A DNA stretch of 64,000 nucleotides from Manduca sexta (taxonomy: Eukaryota; Arthropoda; Insecta; Lepidoptera; Sphingidae), in the NCBI RefSeq assembly GCF_014839805.1, contig NC_051119.1:2411245-2475244 (forward strand), read 5' to 3'. The position numbers and the translations under genes are program-made. Positions 21,896-31,899 of this stretch are shown here, piece by piece. Under the pieces are notes generated by a model. It had not been told where the DNA came from. It worked only from the letters and a program-made list of their open reading frames with translations, and ran no database searches. Numbering within the stretch: position 1 is the first letter of the stretch; each line of letters starts with the position of its first letter.

Positions 21896-22225
21896 CAATA
21901 AATAAACAAATTATACTAAAACGAAGTAAGTCATGTTCTCGACCAATTAACTGATACAATATTTTGCGAAAAGCATTTGCAATTATGTTTGCTACAATCT
22001 AATTATGTCCAAACGTTTTCAATCCAGCGAATGAACTTAGAACTAAACATTTTACCGTTATTGTTTGTACACTGCGAACTGTTTGTATGAATAATAATTA
22101 ATTTCTGCTATATGTTTGTGAGAGAACGTAATTATTTAAAAATTATTTCTGTATTTTTATCAGTTTTCCGATTTATGAATACAGTATTGCATTTGACTTT
22201 TCGCTACTATGCGGCAAGGTCGCTG

Positions 22226-22308
22226 TATAAAACGGGGCGCGCATCTGTCGACAGATCAGACGCTGTTCAACATTGGACACGGCACTAGCAAGTGCTCTGA
22301 ACTGTCAG
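22226..22308 (+). promoter_or_regulatory. Candidate core promoter and non-coding first exon
   Basis: TATAAAA at 22226-22232 and an arthropod-like initiator TCAGA with its A at 22258, 32 bases downstream of the first T. The next 50 bases lack ATG and end CTGTCAG|GTAACG, a good 5' splice site at 22308/22309. This is the layout of a TATA-driven insect gene with a short untranslated first exon. No matching repeat was seen. No coding exon can be tied to it. Confidence 0.4.
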
Positions 22309-22413
22309 GTAACGTAAGGTTAAGATGTAATGCTTGTTACTCTGATACTGTACGTATGAATTGCTGATTTTGATATTACATAATATTGTTTTGATTTAGT
22401 ATTGCTTTATACT

Positions 22414-22462
22414 TATTTATACAATTTATACAATTATACAATTTATACAATTATACAATTCT
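22414..22462 (+). repeat. Short tandem repeat
   Basis: Alternating TTTATACAA and TTATACAA units, about five. Confidence 0.8.
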
Positions 22463-22762
22463 TCCTTTTTTTTTTTGTGAAATATATCTCTGATATTAAG
22501 GCGATACCTCAAAGTCCATTTTCATACATTTTGTTTCACCTTTAATCTGGGTAACTAAACAAGTATTGGCAAGTAAAGAATTTAAATTCACGTCTAGTTA
22601 GTGATTAGTTCTCGCAGTTGAAAGAAAAACGTAAAAATAATTAATAATCATGGATATTTCGGCCTTTAAAATTTCGTTATTAATTTTATTGTTTCTCCCA
22701 CATGTTAGACCTCTGCATTGGAGTAATTATAATCAGCATTTGTTTTAATGTTACTTTTGTTT

Positions 22763-22962
22763 TACCTGCACGCAAACTGGACCTGATGGTAAGTGGAGTG
22801 GGGTCCAATACAATGTCGACTGACGAGAGTTGATTATCCCTCGGCAGTCGACACAATTACGCCGGCCTGTTGGAACCGTATATACACAGACTCATCCCGG
22901 AACACGATACACTTACATAAGCCACTATGGCGGATTTTTACACATTGTGCACGGTGGCATAG
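22763..22962 (-). repeat. Repeat C
   Basis: Minus strand; lacks the ATATCCGCC head. Carries CCTGATGGTAAGTGGAGTGG on plus. Confidence 0.82.
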
Positions 22963-23374
22963 TATGAGAGAGGTGTATACTTAGCAGTGGCACTCTACAG
23001 GCTGTGGATAATGACAAAATTGTCACCAGTAGTGGTAGTGACTAATACAGAAACTAGAAGCCTTGGGTTCGATTCCGAAGCTACCTGGAAGATGTTTGAA
23101 TTTACACTGACTGATACAGGAAAGCGACTCTTGCTTCCAATGGATTTTTAACTGTATACAGTCGCTATTTAATCACAAATTACAGTGAACTTTTCTTTGA
23201 AATGATCCAGTCGATTAATATTGTATATTTATCTAGACATAAAACTACCAAAATGACTGAGAAAAATTAGTTTAATGCCTCCCGAAAGTAATTTAATTAA
23301 CGTGATCAAAAAAGGTTTTCACCCTCGTTTTCACTTAATAATTTTCGTATTTTTATATCAGGTGTAAGCGAAGA

Positions 23375-23705
23375 TAACCTAGTTGATAGATAGGTGAACG
23401 GCAAGCTCGTCTCGTCATACAAAGCAATAACAAAAGTTGGGAATGAAACGTACTGCCGAGATGAAGACCGTAGATTCAAATACTAAGGCACATTGGACTT
23501 TCAAAGTCACGTATGTATTGTAAGTCGATATTTCTCGCTTGAACGATAAAAACATTGTAAGGTAACTTACATAGTAATACAACTAAGAAAGCTACATTTT
23601 CTTCTATTGCATTGAATAAATAGACCAGGAGCCCGCTCCCCTGATTAGCGATACGACAGCTCATAAACAGAAGCAATGCCATACAGAACTTTAAATTACA
23701 AACTG
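23375..23705. repeat. Pieces of repeat D and SINE-A
   Basis: D 3' end (GGTGAACGGCAAGCTCGTCT, 23392-23435, plus), a SINE-A head (GTACTGCCGAGATGAAGACC, 23449-23485, plus) and a minus-sense D piece (AGCGATACGACAGCTCATAA, 23644-23700). Confidence 0.55.
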
Positions 23706-23754
23706 CGGGTCAAGTCTAGCAGCCTCACTTTTAGGTTTTTTGGAGACTATTTTT

Positions 23755-23912
23755 GAAACCTCAGTTCCCCCCACCTTCCCTCACGACCAAGGCTATAAAT
23801 TATTCGACACGTCGGGAGTAAATAATAATAATATAAATAGCCGCGATGAAATCCGTAAATAGGTTTATTTTAATGTCTAACATTCGCATAAACATAAGAA
23901 ATCATTATATGT
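23755..23912 (+). repeat. Repeat G
   Basis: ACACGTCGGGAGTAAATAAT then GCGATGAAATCCGTAAATAG and TTTAATGTCTAACATTCGC. Confidence 0.65.
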
Positions 23913-24469
23913 TAATATAAATTTACAAGCCTTAAAAACCGTAAATCTATGTAATTATTACAATAATTCTTGCAAATAAAAGATAAAATTATTACCTGAT
24001 AAAAGTACCATTCACTAATATTTCCAAAAATAAAAAAAAAAATCCTTGATCTAGTATTTCGAAACTATATTTAAGTTATTTAATACTTTGTCTACCCGAA
24101 AATAGTTTTTTAATAGGCGCAAGTAAGCTCCAATTTGACGACGAACAATAAAAAGATTTACAGTTCGACAACACTTCATATTGTGCGTTATAAAGGTCCG
24201 ATATCTAATTACCCCAACCTCCCCTACAGGGTCAAAGTCCCCTTTTTACTGTGTTGTGTACGTTATAACATGAAATCTGGTGACATATTTCAATCCTAGA
24301 CGAAGAGCAGGGTATCATAATTAATATAGATTTTAGAGATAATTTCTTTGATTTTCCTATTTAAATTTATAGTAAAATAGTCTCTATGAACTAAGGAAAA
24401 GAATATGAAGAATAATAATGAACATAGCCCTCCTATGACCTTTTAAAAATACTTGCATATTGTAAAATA
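23913..24469. other. Unassigned, no gene seen
   Basis: Very AT-rich, no ORF. Confidence 0.5.
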
Positions 24470-24600
24470 CTCGCTTTAAGGTTAAATGAAAACATTGTGA
24501 GAGAAGCTACATACCTAAAAAATATACTTAAGATTTTCGAAGGTATGTGAAGTCTCCTAACCCGCACTAGGCTAGCATGGTGAAGTAAGGTCTAAATTGA
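24470..24600 (+). mobile_element. SINE-A fragment
   Basis: Diverged body containing GATTTTCGAAGGTATGTGAAG and CCCGCACTAGGCTAGCATGG. Both the head and the 3' ending are absent. Confidence 0.55.
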
Positions 24601-24704
24601 ATAATGAAGGCCATGGAGAGCAATATGGCAGTACAAAACAGGGCTATATATTATTCAAGGAAATCACAGGGTTGCCAATATCTATACAATATTTTACACA
24701 TGGC

Positions 24705-25010
24705 TGTAGGTCTCTCATATGTGAGAGTCCGCCTGGGTAGGTACTACCGCAATGTCTATTTCTGCCACCAAGCAGCAGTGTCTAGTCACTGTTGCCTTCC
24801 GGTTTGAAGGACATTAGAGCCATTGTAACACTGGACATAATAAGACGTAACAACTCATATCTCAGGATGGCGAGCTATCCTGAGATTGGTATTCCAAACA
24901 ATACTTTGTAACTCAAGTTGTTTGATGGTATGTCTACTGTTTATGGGCGGTCGTATCGCTTACCATTAGACGAACAGCAAGCTTGTCTCGTCATTCAAAG
25001 CAAAAAAAAT
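24705..25010 (+). repeat. Repeat D, full length
   Basis: GTAGGTCTCTCATATGTGAG to CTCGTCATTCAAAGCAAAAA. The GCGAGC segment is duplicated (GGATGGCGAGCTATCCTGAG) around 24865. Confidence 0.85.
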
Positions 25011-25210
25011 AAAAAAAATCATAGCTCTCGGGTTATATTTATTCGTTCAAAATGAAATCGGCGCTTTTTCTGCCATCAGCGTCTATTGTGTAACCGGAGG
25101 GGCGAAAATTCCGTCCCATACCATAATTACGTACATTATGAACGTAAAACACAATGTCAGGTCAACAACCTCTTTATTTTATTAATATCGTTCGGAATGA
25201 GGTAAATATC

Positions 25211-25560
25211 GTGATAGGATATATTATATATCCGCCCGGATAGTGACCACCGTACACAAGGTGTTAAAACCCGCCATAATGGCTAATGTAAGTGTCGCGT
25301 TCCGGGATCAGCCTGTGTATATCCGGTTCCAACAGGCCGGCATAATTGTGTCGACTACCGAGGGGAATCTCTCGTCAGTCGACATTATAGAACCCACTCC
25401 ACTTACCATCAGGTGCAAAAGGGTCACATAACGTTTAAAAAAAGTGTTTGGGATTCTTCGTAACTATCTTTAACCCACAGGTGCAGTAGAATTATTTTGT
25501 CATCCAAGTTTAAACAGATATGTTTGGGATTTTCGTAGCTGCCTCCCACTCAAATATGGA
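25211..25560 (+). repeat. Repeat C with duplicated 3' tail
   Basis: Full copy at 25211-25435, then a second copy of the tail: GTGTTTGGGATTCTTCG (from 25446) and TGTTTGGGATTTTCGTAGC (25519 onward) each follow a GGTGCA-containing module. Confidence 0.8.
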
Positions 25561-25879
25561 GTTAGGACACTACAATTCAACTCATAAAATCACCTAACAG
25601 ACAAATTATAAACATAAACAGTCCTACCAGAGTAACCTAATTGGTTAAAGTTACAACAATCTTAGTTCTCAGCTAAATGCTGAAACTGTAAAACACGTTT
25701 AAAACAGTGAATTTAGTACACTGAAAGCCGCGGAAAATGTATATTTTTTCATTGTGGCCGCGAGTGTATGGAGTTTATTAAAATATTTAGTTGTAAATGG
25801 GTTTGGCCGCCATTTTATAACTCATTCGAACAAATTATTAATGTACGTGTCAGTTGCGGGTTTCTTTGTTTTGTTACAA

Positions 25880-25922
25880 TTTACAATCCTTGTTGGCTAT
25901 TAAAGCCAACAAGGATTGTAAA
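25880..25922. repeat. Fold-back hairpin, 19-bp perfect arms
   Basis: Arms 25880-25898 and 25904-25922 (TTTACAATCCTTGTTGGCT and complement), loop ATTAA. Confidence 0.95.
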
Positions 25923-26007
25923 ATCATAATAATAGTGCACTCAACAGAACCTATCAAAAGGAATAAAAGACGGAGGACGGGATTATAACCAGACATACTA
26001 AGCATAA

Positions 26008-26276
26008 TCTATATATATAAAAATAAATCCCTATTTCCCTTGGTCACGTCATCACGCGTGAACGGCTGGACCGATTTCACTATTTTTATTTTGTTGTATT
26101 TGTTATTGTCAGGAGAAGGTTGTTATGAAAGAAAAAATTTAAAAAAATTGCGCATAAAATTAAAAAAATTAAGAAAACTTAACGAAAATATTAATTTTAT
26201 ATAATTGTCAGCGATTGACAGAATGCGCGCTGCAAATTCATAGTTAAGACGGGACAACGTCTGTCGGGTCAGCTAG
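26008..26276 (+). mobile_element. Non-autonomous Helitron, complete
   Basis: A 269-bp element from TCTATATATATAAAAATAAA to CTGTCGGGTCAGCTAG, flanked by A and T. The 3' hairpin is AGACG-GGACAA-CGTCT. Reference copy for the family also seen at 13362 and 3786. Confidence 0.9.
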
Positions 26277-26309
26277 TGAGATATGAAATCTAATCACAAT
26301 GTGACAAGC

Positions 26310-26412
26310 TTATTGCCATGCAATCGTTTCCATTGCAAAGTACTGATGGTGTCTTTATGGGTGGTTGTATCGCTATCAAACGAAGGGCTTGCTCGGCACA
26401 ATTATATGAAAA
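26310..26412 (+). repeat. Repeat D 3' fragment
   Basis: CAAAGTACTGATGGTGTCTT then GGTGGTTGTATCGC and a worn 3' end. Confidence 0.5.
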
Positions 26413-26476
26413 GACAAAGCTAGCAGTGGCGAAGGTCTGTATAAACCGATTTCTTCCGGCTTTCCTTTATGTAGAA

Positions 26477-26770
26477 CTAGCTGTGACCGCGACTGCGGCC
26501 GCATAAAATCAGTATGCTACAAAGTTTTACCCGCGTAAATCCCGACCCACGAGATTTTTTACTACCACGCGACCTCTTCAACAGTAATCGTTATATTTCT
26601 TTTGTAATGTATTATTAACCTAAACTTTTCACAAGAATTGTACCAACTTTTATTAAAAAAAACCGTTCAAAAATTCATTTAGTAGATTTTACGAAAACCG
26701 ATCATATACAGCTTTTGGGGACTTTGTTTTATGTTGTACAGATTTATGTAGAATCTAATTATCATTAGAA
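26477..26770 (-). mobile_element. Helitron 3' part
   Basis: Minus-strand end CCGCAGTCGCGGTCACAGCTAG at 26477, with imperfect GC hairpin. The 5' limit is uncertain; homologous to the piece at 43700-43735. Confidence 0.6.
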
Positions 26771-26799
26771 CGATTTGCAGACATTTATACGTATTAGTA

Positions 26800-27040
26800 C
26801 CTAAATTTTTGTCTGTTTTCGTTTCGGAATTGATCTTCCGCCAATGAAAGCTAGTATTTCATATCAGGCGTAATATCTACCAAATCAAGGGCAAACACCG
26901 TTAATTTGCCCTGTGTTTGTTTGCCCCGCGCCATTACAGCGTCATTAGAGTCGATCGGACGGCAAGTCACGTGCCTTGCTATTTGTTGTGAGTTTTTTTC
27001 GCTTGCATCGGTTTGTGGGGCTATGAAATCGTATGATTTA
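26800..27040. other. Unassigned, with a GC-rich core
   Basis: 26930-26980 (CCCCGCGCCATTACAGCGTC, GGCAAGTCACGTGCC) is CpG-rich with a CACGTG E-box. It could be a promoter or exon edge; not supported further. Confidence 0.3.
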
Positions 27041-27044
27041 TTTT

Positions 27045-27245
27045 ATTGACACGGCAAAGTGACCCTTATGCACCTGATTGTAAGTGTAGCAGTCCAATAT
27101 GGACTGACGAGAGTTGATTACCCCTCGACAGTCGTCACAATTATGCCGGCCTGTTGGAATCTGATATACATAGTCATCAGTCGCTATCGGATCTTACTTC
27201 ACTTACCACCACGTGGGTCACTTTGCCGCGCACTTAAAAATCTTG
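27045..27245 (-). repeat. Repeat C, rearranged
   Basis: The left side is a minus-strand C end and middle (CGACAGTCGTCACAATTATG). From about 27190 a plus-strand C tail (ACTTACCACCACGTGGGTCA) follows, giving C ends pointing outwards on both sides. Confidence 0.65.
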
Positions 27246-27267
27246 CTATTATTACTTACAAGAACTA

Positions 27268-27366
27268 ACTAAGACTAAGGCCTAATCTCTCTCAGTAGTA
27301 GAGGAGGCCCGTGCCCAACAGTGGGACAGTATATAATACAGGGCTGATATTATTATTACTATTTTT
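27268..27366 (+). mobile_element. SINE-A 3' end
   Basis: Only the last 100 bases: CTCAGTAGTAGAGGAGGCCC, then ATAATACAGGGCTGATATT and an ATT-rich tail. Confidence 0.7.
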
Positions 27367-27707
27367 ATTACTTATGGTACAACCTCAGTTTTCGCAGCCC
27401 AACACCCCAGCGTGGGCAGAATGAGAAATTCGCTTATTACCACAGCTCTAAGGGAGAAATCAACCAATTTATTGAATTTGTACTGTTGCCGTCTCTCTCG
27501 CACCTAATCGCTTTTTGTCATCGTTTGTCGTTCATGTTCGGGTTTCATGGATACATTATTTTTTTATTATTCATTTAAGTGTTTGCGGTTTTTTAATGGT
27601 TTTGATAAGTGATTTTCGGCCATGACGTCTTCAGTTACAGAAATATCAGACACATTACCGGCATTACTAGAGCGATAGGAATTAGGCAAAGGTTGTTTTT
27701 GGTGTTT

Positions 27708-27890
27708 GAAGTCTTATTCTCTATGACTGTGTAAACTTGTAACCCGGCTGTTTAAGTTATCTGTTTGTAAAAATTCTAGTCAAATTCTGTCTAGTTTGTA
27801 AAAATTATCGTAAATTGTCTTAAACGCAACGCGGTGCGTTATGATCTTGTTACGTATAAAATAACGTCTGGTATTGAAAATGAGGCTCCA
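27708..27890. mobile_element. MITE-J, diverged copy
   Basis: Homologous along its length to 57351-57526 (CTTATTCTCTATGA start, TGCGTTATGATCTTGTTACG interior, AAAATGAGGCTCC end). Its right end lies inside the 31-bp sequence duplicated around the adjoining Helitron. Confidence 0.7.
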
Positions 27891-27905
27891 AACTCTTATT
27901 TACAA

Positions 27906-28798
27906 CTAGCTTCCGCTCGCAGCTTCGCCCGCGTGGATTTCGGACTTCAAAAATGGAGCCGGTCGAGAACGTTCGAGAATGTTCGTTTTACGAAGCTACT
28001 CGCTAGGTGATTCGCTAGCCTCTAGGTGCCAAGCAAGCCGCCTGCCTGTGCGTTCGCGACCTTATATATATACAAAAATAATCCTAATAGCATGATTCAG
28101 TATTCACGCATGATGGCTTATTATTAGCGTATTTCATGTATAACTTTGGTGTTTCTATACCGATTTCTATGATTCTTTTTAATGGAATATTTTATAATGT
28201 TAACTTTTTAATTAGGGATGACTGAGAGTGTTATAAACGTAAGAGTAGACAAATATAATGAGAAAGCTTCGAACTGCTAAGCTATCGGGAGTTACACGTG
28301 TTATTGTGAGTCAACCATAAAAGATAGACATATGCTGTCGTGGGATATTTTTTACATAATTTTAAGGAGAACATTTCCGTCATACATGATTTCTGTGTAG
28401 CTTTAACCATTAAGGTTGCACACGCGACGGAAGCTTAAAAATGGAGTAACTTCTCCCGTTTTCCCAACATTTCCCTTCACTGCTCTGCTCCTATTAATTG
28501 TAGCGTGATGAAAAGTATACTATAACCAGCACAGGAGTGTGACAAATAATTGTACCAAGTTTCGTTAAAATCCGTCGAGTAGTTTTTGTTTCTATAACGG
28601 TTATACAGACAGACAGACAGACAGACAGATAGACAGATAGACAGACAGACAGACAGGCAGACAGACAAAAATTTTACTTATTGCATTTTTGGCATCAGTA
28701 TCGATCCCTAATCACCCCCTGATAGTTATTTTGGAAATATATTTCATGTACAGAATTGACCTCTCTACAGATTTATTATAAGTATAGATATAGATAGA
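27906..28798 (-). mobile_element. Helitron bounded by a perfect 31-bp duplication
   Basis: Minus-strand element starting TCTATCTATATCTATAC at 28798, with CTGTAGAGAGGTCAATTCTG just inside, and ending in CTAG at 27906 after a GCGGGCGAAGCTGCGAGCG 3' hairpin. It carries a GACA microsatellite. The same 31-bp sequence directly abuts both ends (27875-27905 and 28799-28829), which is not expected of Helitrons. Confidence 0.85.
28607..28668 (+). repeat. (GACA)n microsatellite
   Basis: About 15 GACA units with GATA and GGCA variants, inside the 893-bp Helitron. It produces a false SVCL-repeat ORF on the minus strand. Confidence 0.95.
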
Positions 28799-28872
28799 TG
28801 AAAATGAGGCTCCAAACTCTTATTTACAATTAGCTGTTTCTTCTATAGTAATGATACACGGCTACTAAAAGT

Positions 28873-28935
28873 AGTAATTACTAGCTTTTGTTCCAACTCC
28901 GTCCGCGTGAATTTTTTTTTACGGTTGCATTCTAA
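28873..28935 (-). mobile_element. Helitron 3' end
   Basis: Minus strand: ACGCGGACGGAGTTGGAAC, then AAAAGCTAG at 28873. Cut off by repeat C at 28936. Confidence 0.5.
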
Positions 28936-29166
28936 GTGCACGTAAATGTGATCTCACTACACCTGATGGTAAGTAGAGTGAAGTCCAATAGAATATCGAT
29001 TGACGAGAGATGATTACTCCTTGACAGTCGACATAATTATGCAGGCCTGTTGGAACCGGGTATACACAGGCTGATCCCGGAACGCGACACACTTACGTGG
29101 GCTACTATGGCGGGTTTCACACTTTGTATACAGTGGTCGCTATCCGTGCGGACATAAAATATATTT
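28936..29166 (-). repeat. Repeat C, full length
   Basis: Minus-strand copy with all modules, including CACCTGATGGTAAGTAGAG on plus. Confidence 0.85.
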
Positions 29167-29271
29167 TATCAGAAAACTCCACCAACACACGTAGAGACGA
29201 AGACAAAACATAAACAATTTTGATATTATAATAAACTCTTTCAGCTCTTTTCTGTAAGACATATTATTGTC

Positions 29272-29392
29272 ACGCACTTATCCCTGAAGGGGTATGCAGA
29301 GGCGCAACCAGGGCACCCACTTTTCGCCAAGTTTATTCCGTCCCATGATGTGATAGGGGGCGAGCCTATTGCCAGGTATTATTGTCCTATCA
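29272..29392 (-). mobile_element. SINE-B 3' half
   Basis: Minus strand: 3' body with CCCCTATCACATCATGGGAC and ACCCCTTCAGGGATAAGTGC. The head is absent. Confidence 0.75.
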
Positions 29393-29681
29393 AAAATATG
29401 TTTGCAATTACATAATCCTAGTTATAAAGGTAACCTTCAAGTACAAATCATACACCTACTATAAACATATTGGTCAAATATTGGACTGAAACGTGACCTT
29501 GCGCGAAGTAATACTCGCGAGAGCGTCCTAAATCATCCCGAAGGATATTTGCGGATTTGTCAATATTATCCTTATACGTGGGTAGGTAAACTTGAGACGT
29601 TACAAGATTTTACTTAAGGCTCTACTGCCAGCAAAGCGGCGCGCTAACTGACTTTTTAAAGCTATCTATTGGATAGTTATA

Positions 29682-29914
29682 TAAAATAAAAATAAAATAA
29701 AATACTTTATTTATCACGTAGGCGAACAAAGTCGCACTTATGATACGTGAAAACAAAGAATAAGAATATTTATTATTTCTAAACAACTATTAAATTTACT
29801 TATATAACTATGGACATTTTAAATTAGGGATAAAATTTATACAAAAGACAAGGTACAAACCGAAGTAACCAGCTCGGGCTGGCAAGTAGGGGGAAATAGA
29901 AGGATAACGCGTCG
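29682..29914 (-). repeat. Repeat E, LINE 3'-UTR-like
   Basis: Inverted copy of 16582-16806. The polyadenylation signal and A-rich tail are at the left end. Confidence 0.8.
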
Positions 29915-30056
29915 ATAATGCATATATTATAGAAATAAAAACTAAATATCATTATTTCTATAATTTTATTTAATTTAGTTATTGTCATGTGGATATCCCA
30001 TTCAATTCATGATGAAATTGCCGCTAACAGAATATTCAGTAATCTCCTAAAGTATT

Positions 30057-30082
30057 GATGGTATTCTTTAAAGAATACCATC
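30057..30082. repeat. Perfect 26-bp palindrome
   Basis: GATGGTATTCTTT followed directly by its complement, no loop. It lies 14 bp before a 5'-truncated SINE-A. Confidence 0.95.
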
Positions 30083-30096
30083 TTTCTTTCTTTTAA

Positions 30097-30319
30097 GTAT
30101 TCTTTGTGAATTATCGTTAGCTTTAACGGTGAAGGAAAACATCGTGAGGAAACCTGCGCATCTGAGATGTTCTTTATAGGAATTTCGAAGGTGTGTGAAG
30201 TCTACCAACCCGCACTAGGCCAGCGTGGTGGACTAAGGCCTAATCCCTGTCAGTAGTAGAGGAGGCCCGTGCTCAGCAGTGGGCAAGTATATAATACAGG
30301 GCTGATATTATTATTATTT
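30097..30319 (+). mobile_element. SINE-A, 5'-truncated
   Basis: Starts in the body at TTCTTTGTGAATTATCG, lacks the tRNA head and keeps the 3' end with an ATT-rich tail. A repeat D copy starts directly after it, and a perfect 26-bp palindrome lies 14 bp upstream. Confidence 0.8.
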
Positions 30320-30590
30320 ATTGATGGTAAGTCTCTCATATGTGAGAGTCCGTCTGGGTAGGTACAACCACAATGTATATTTCGGCTCCAAGCAGCAAAG
30401 TTACTGTTGTGTTCCGGTTTGAAGGACATTGTAACCAGTGTAACTACTAGGTATAGTGAGACTTAACATCTCATGTCTTAGGATGGTGAGTAATTTAAGG
30501 TGTTTCTACTGTTTTTGGCCATACTATAGCTTACCATCAGGCGAATGGCAAGCTCGTCTCACCACTACATAGACAATTAAGTGTAAGCTG
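30320..30590 (+). repeat. Repeat D
   Basis: GTAAGTCTCTCATATGTGAG to CTTACCATCAGGCGAATGGC. About 40 bases around GCGAGCGCAGTGG are deleted. Confidence 0.82.
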
Positions 30591-31009
30591 TAGATATCTT
30601 CAAAAGGTAGTCATACACTCTTATACTGAATATCTTTGTATTAAAAAATGTACTGTACGTATTATCTAATGGTATCTCTAATAAATAAAATAAGAAATAT
30701 ATTAGTAGTTTATCATTTTAAAAATGACTTAAAATATTTTAATAAAGAAATAATTCGTAAACGTTTGGATATCCTCGGCCGTATCGCGAGCGCCGTGAGT
30801 GTATGGAACAAATGCTTAAAGCCGTTTGCTCGAGGAAGGGCTTTAAGTATGTCTACAGGAATTCGTTTGAATTTTGTGTAGTCTTGTCACCAAGCGGTGT
30901 ATAAGCAGCCTTTATCTCTTTTGGAAGTAGGTGTTATCACACCCGGCTATTTTCACCAGCTATGTGTGGTCCCACGGTGCTTTCAACAAAATAAAAAACT
31001 AATAATATT

Positions 31010-31080
31010 TAAACGACTTCGAATAAAGGTTTTCAATTCGATGTGTATTTTTTATGTTTGCTACCTCAGAATTTAGGCAT
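31010..31080 (+). repeat. Repeat F fragment
   Basis: AAACGACTTCGAATAAAGG then CAATTCGATGTGTATTTTTT and GCTACCTCAGAATTTAGG. Confidence 0.55.
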
Positions 31081-31294
31081 TTATTAAACGTATTTCTTTT
31101 TTTTTCTATTTGATATATTTCTATGAAACTATTCATAAAAATATTTTTAAAATCGGTTCAATAATTTGGTTTATAACTAAAATAACTGGAATATGTCGTC
31201 CAAGTAATAAAAATTGTGAATTTAGCTTTCCTGTGACTATTTCAGTGGTGTTTTTTGCGATGGGTTTGTTTGGATTTAATTCTTACAGAGATAA

Positions 31295-31405
31295 TCTATA
31301 TCATCATACCCTTATCCCTTTTTGAGGGAGGGGGAGGTAGAGGTATAACACTTCAGCAAAAGTCGTACCGCGTGCACACAACTACGCCACCGAGGTAATA
31401 TGTTC
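31295..31405 (-). mobile_element. SINE-B with internal deletion
   Basis: The 3' end (CCCTTATCCC and the region around it) and the 5' head (CCTCGGTGGCGTAGTTGTG on minus) lie next to each other, with the middle missing. Confidence 0.5.
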
Positions 31406-31450
31406 CTTACTAACACAAAAAAGCAAAAAATAAAATTGTCTTCAAAAACG

Positions 31451-31784
31451 AATATAATAATAATAATAATATCAGCCCTGTATTATATACTTACCCACTG
31501 CTGAGCACGGGCCTCCTCTACTACTGAGAGGGATTAGGCCTTAGTCCACCACGCTGGCCTAGTGCGGATTATAGATTTCACACGCCTTCGAAATTCCTAA
31601 AGAGAACTTCTCAGATGTGCAGGTTTCCTCACGATGTTTTCCTTCACCGTTAAAGCGAACGATAAATTCACAAATAATACACACATGATTTTTTAGAAAA
31701 GTCAGAGGTGTGTGCCCTTGGGATTTGAACTTGCGGACATTCGTCTTGGCAGACCGTTCCACACCCAACTAGGCTATCGCCGCT
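31451..31784 (-). mobile_element. SINE-A, full length
   Basis: Well preserved minus-strand copy from AGCGGCGATAGCCTAGTTGG at 31784 to a (TTA)n tail at 31451. The B box is GGTTCAAATCCC-like. The flanks share an imperfect CAAAAACGAATA-like string that may be a worn target duplication. Confidence 0.87.
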
Positions 31785-31899
31785 TTTACAAAAAACTAAT
31801 AATAACAAAAACTAATAATATTAAAAAATAATAACAGTACCTGAACCAATACATATAGGTCCCATATACTGGTCACTAATTTAGGAGTAGGTGACTAAT

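Noticed and set aside
28477..28668. Minus-strand ORF with repeated SVCL units
   Set aside because: Translation of the GACA microsatellite; not a gene.
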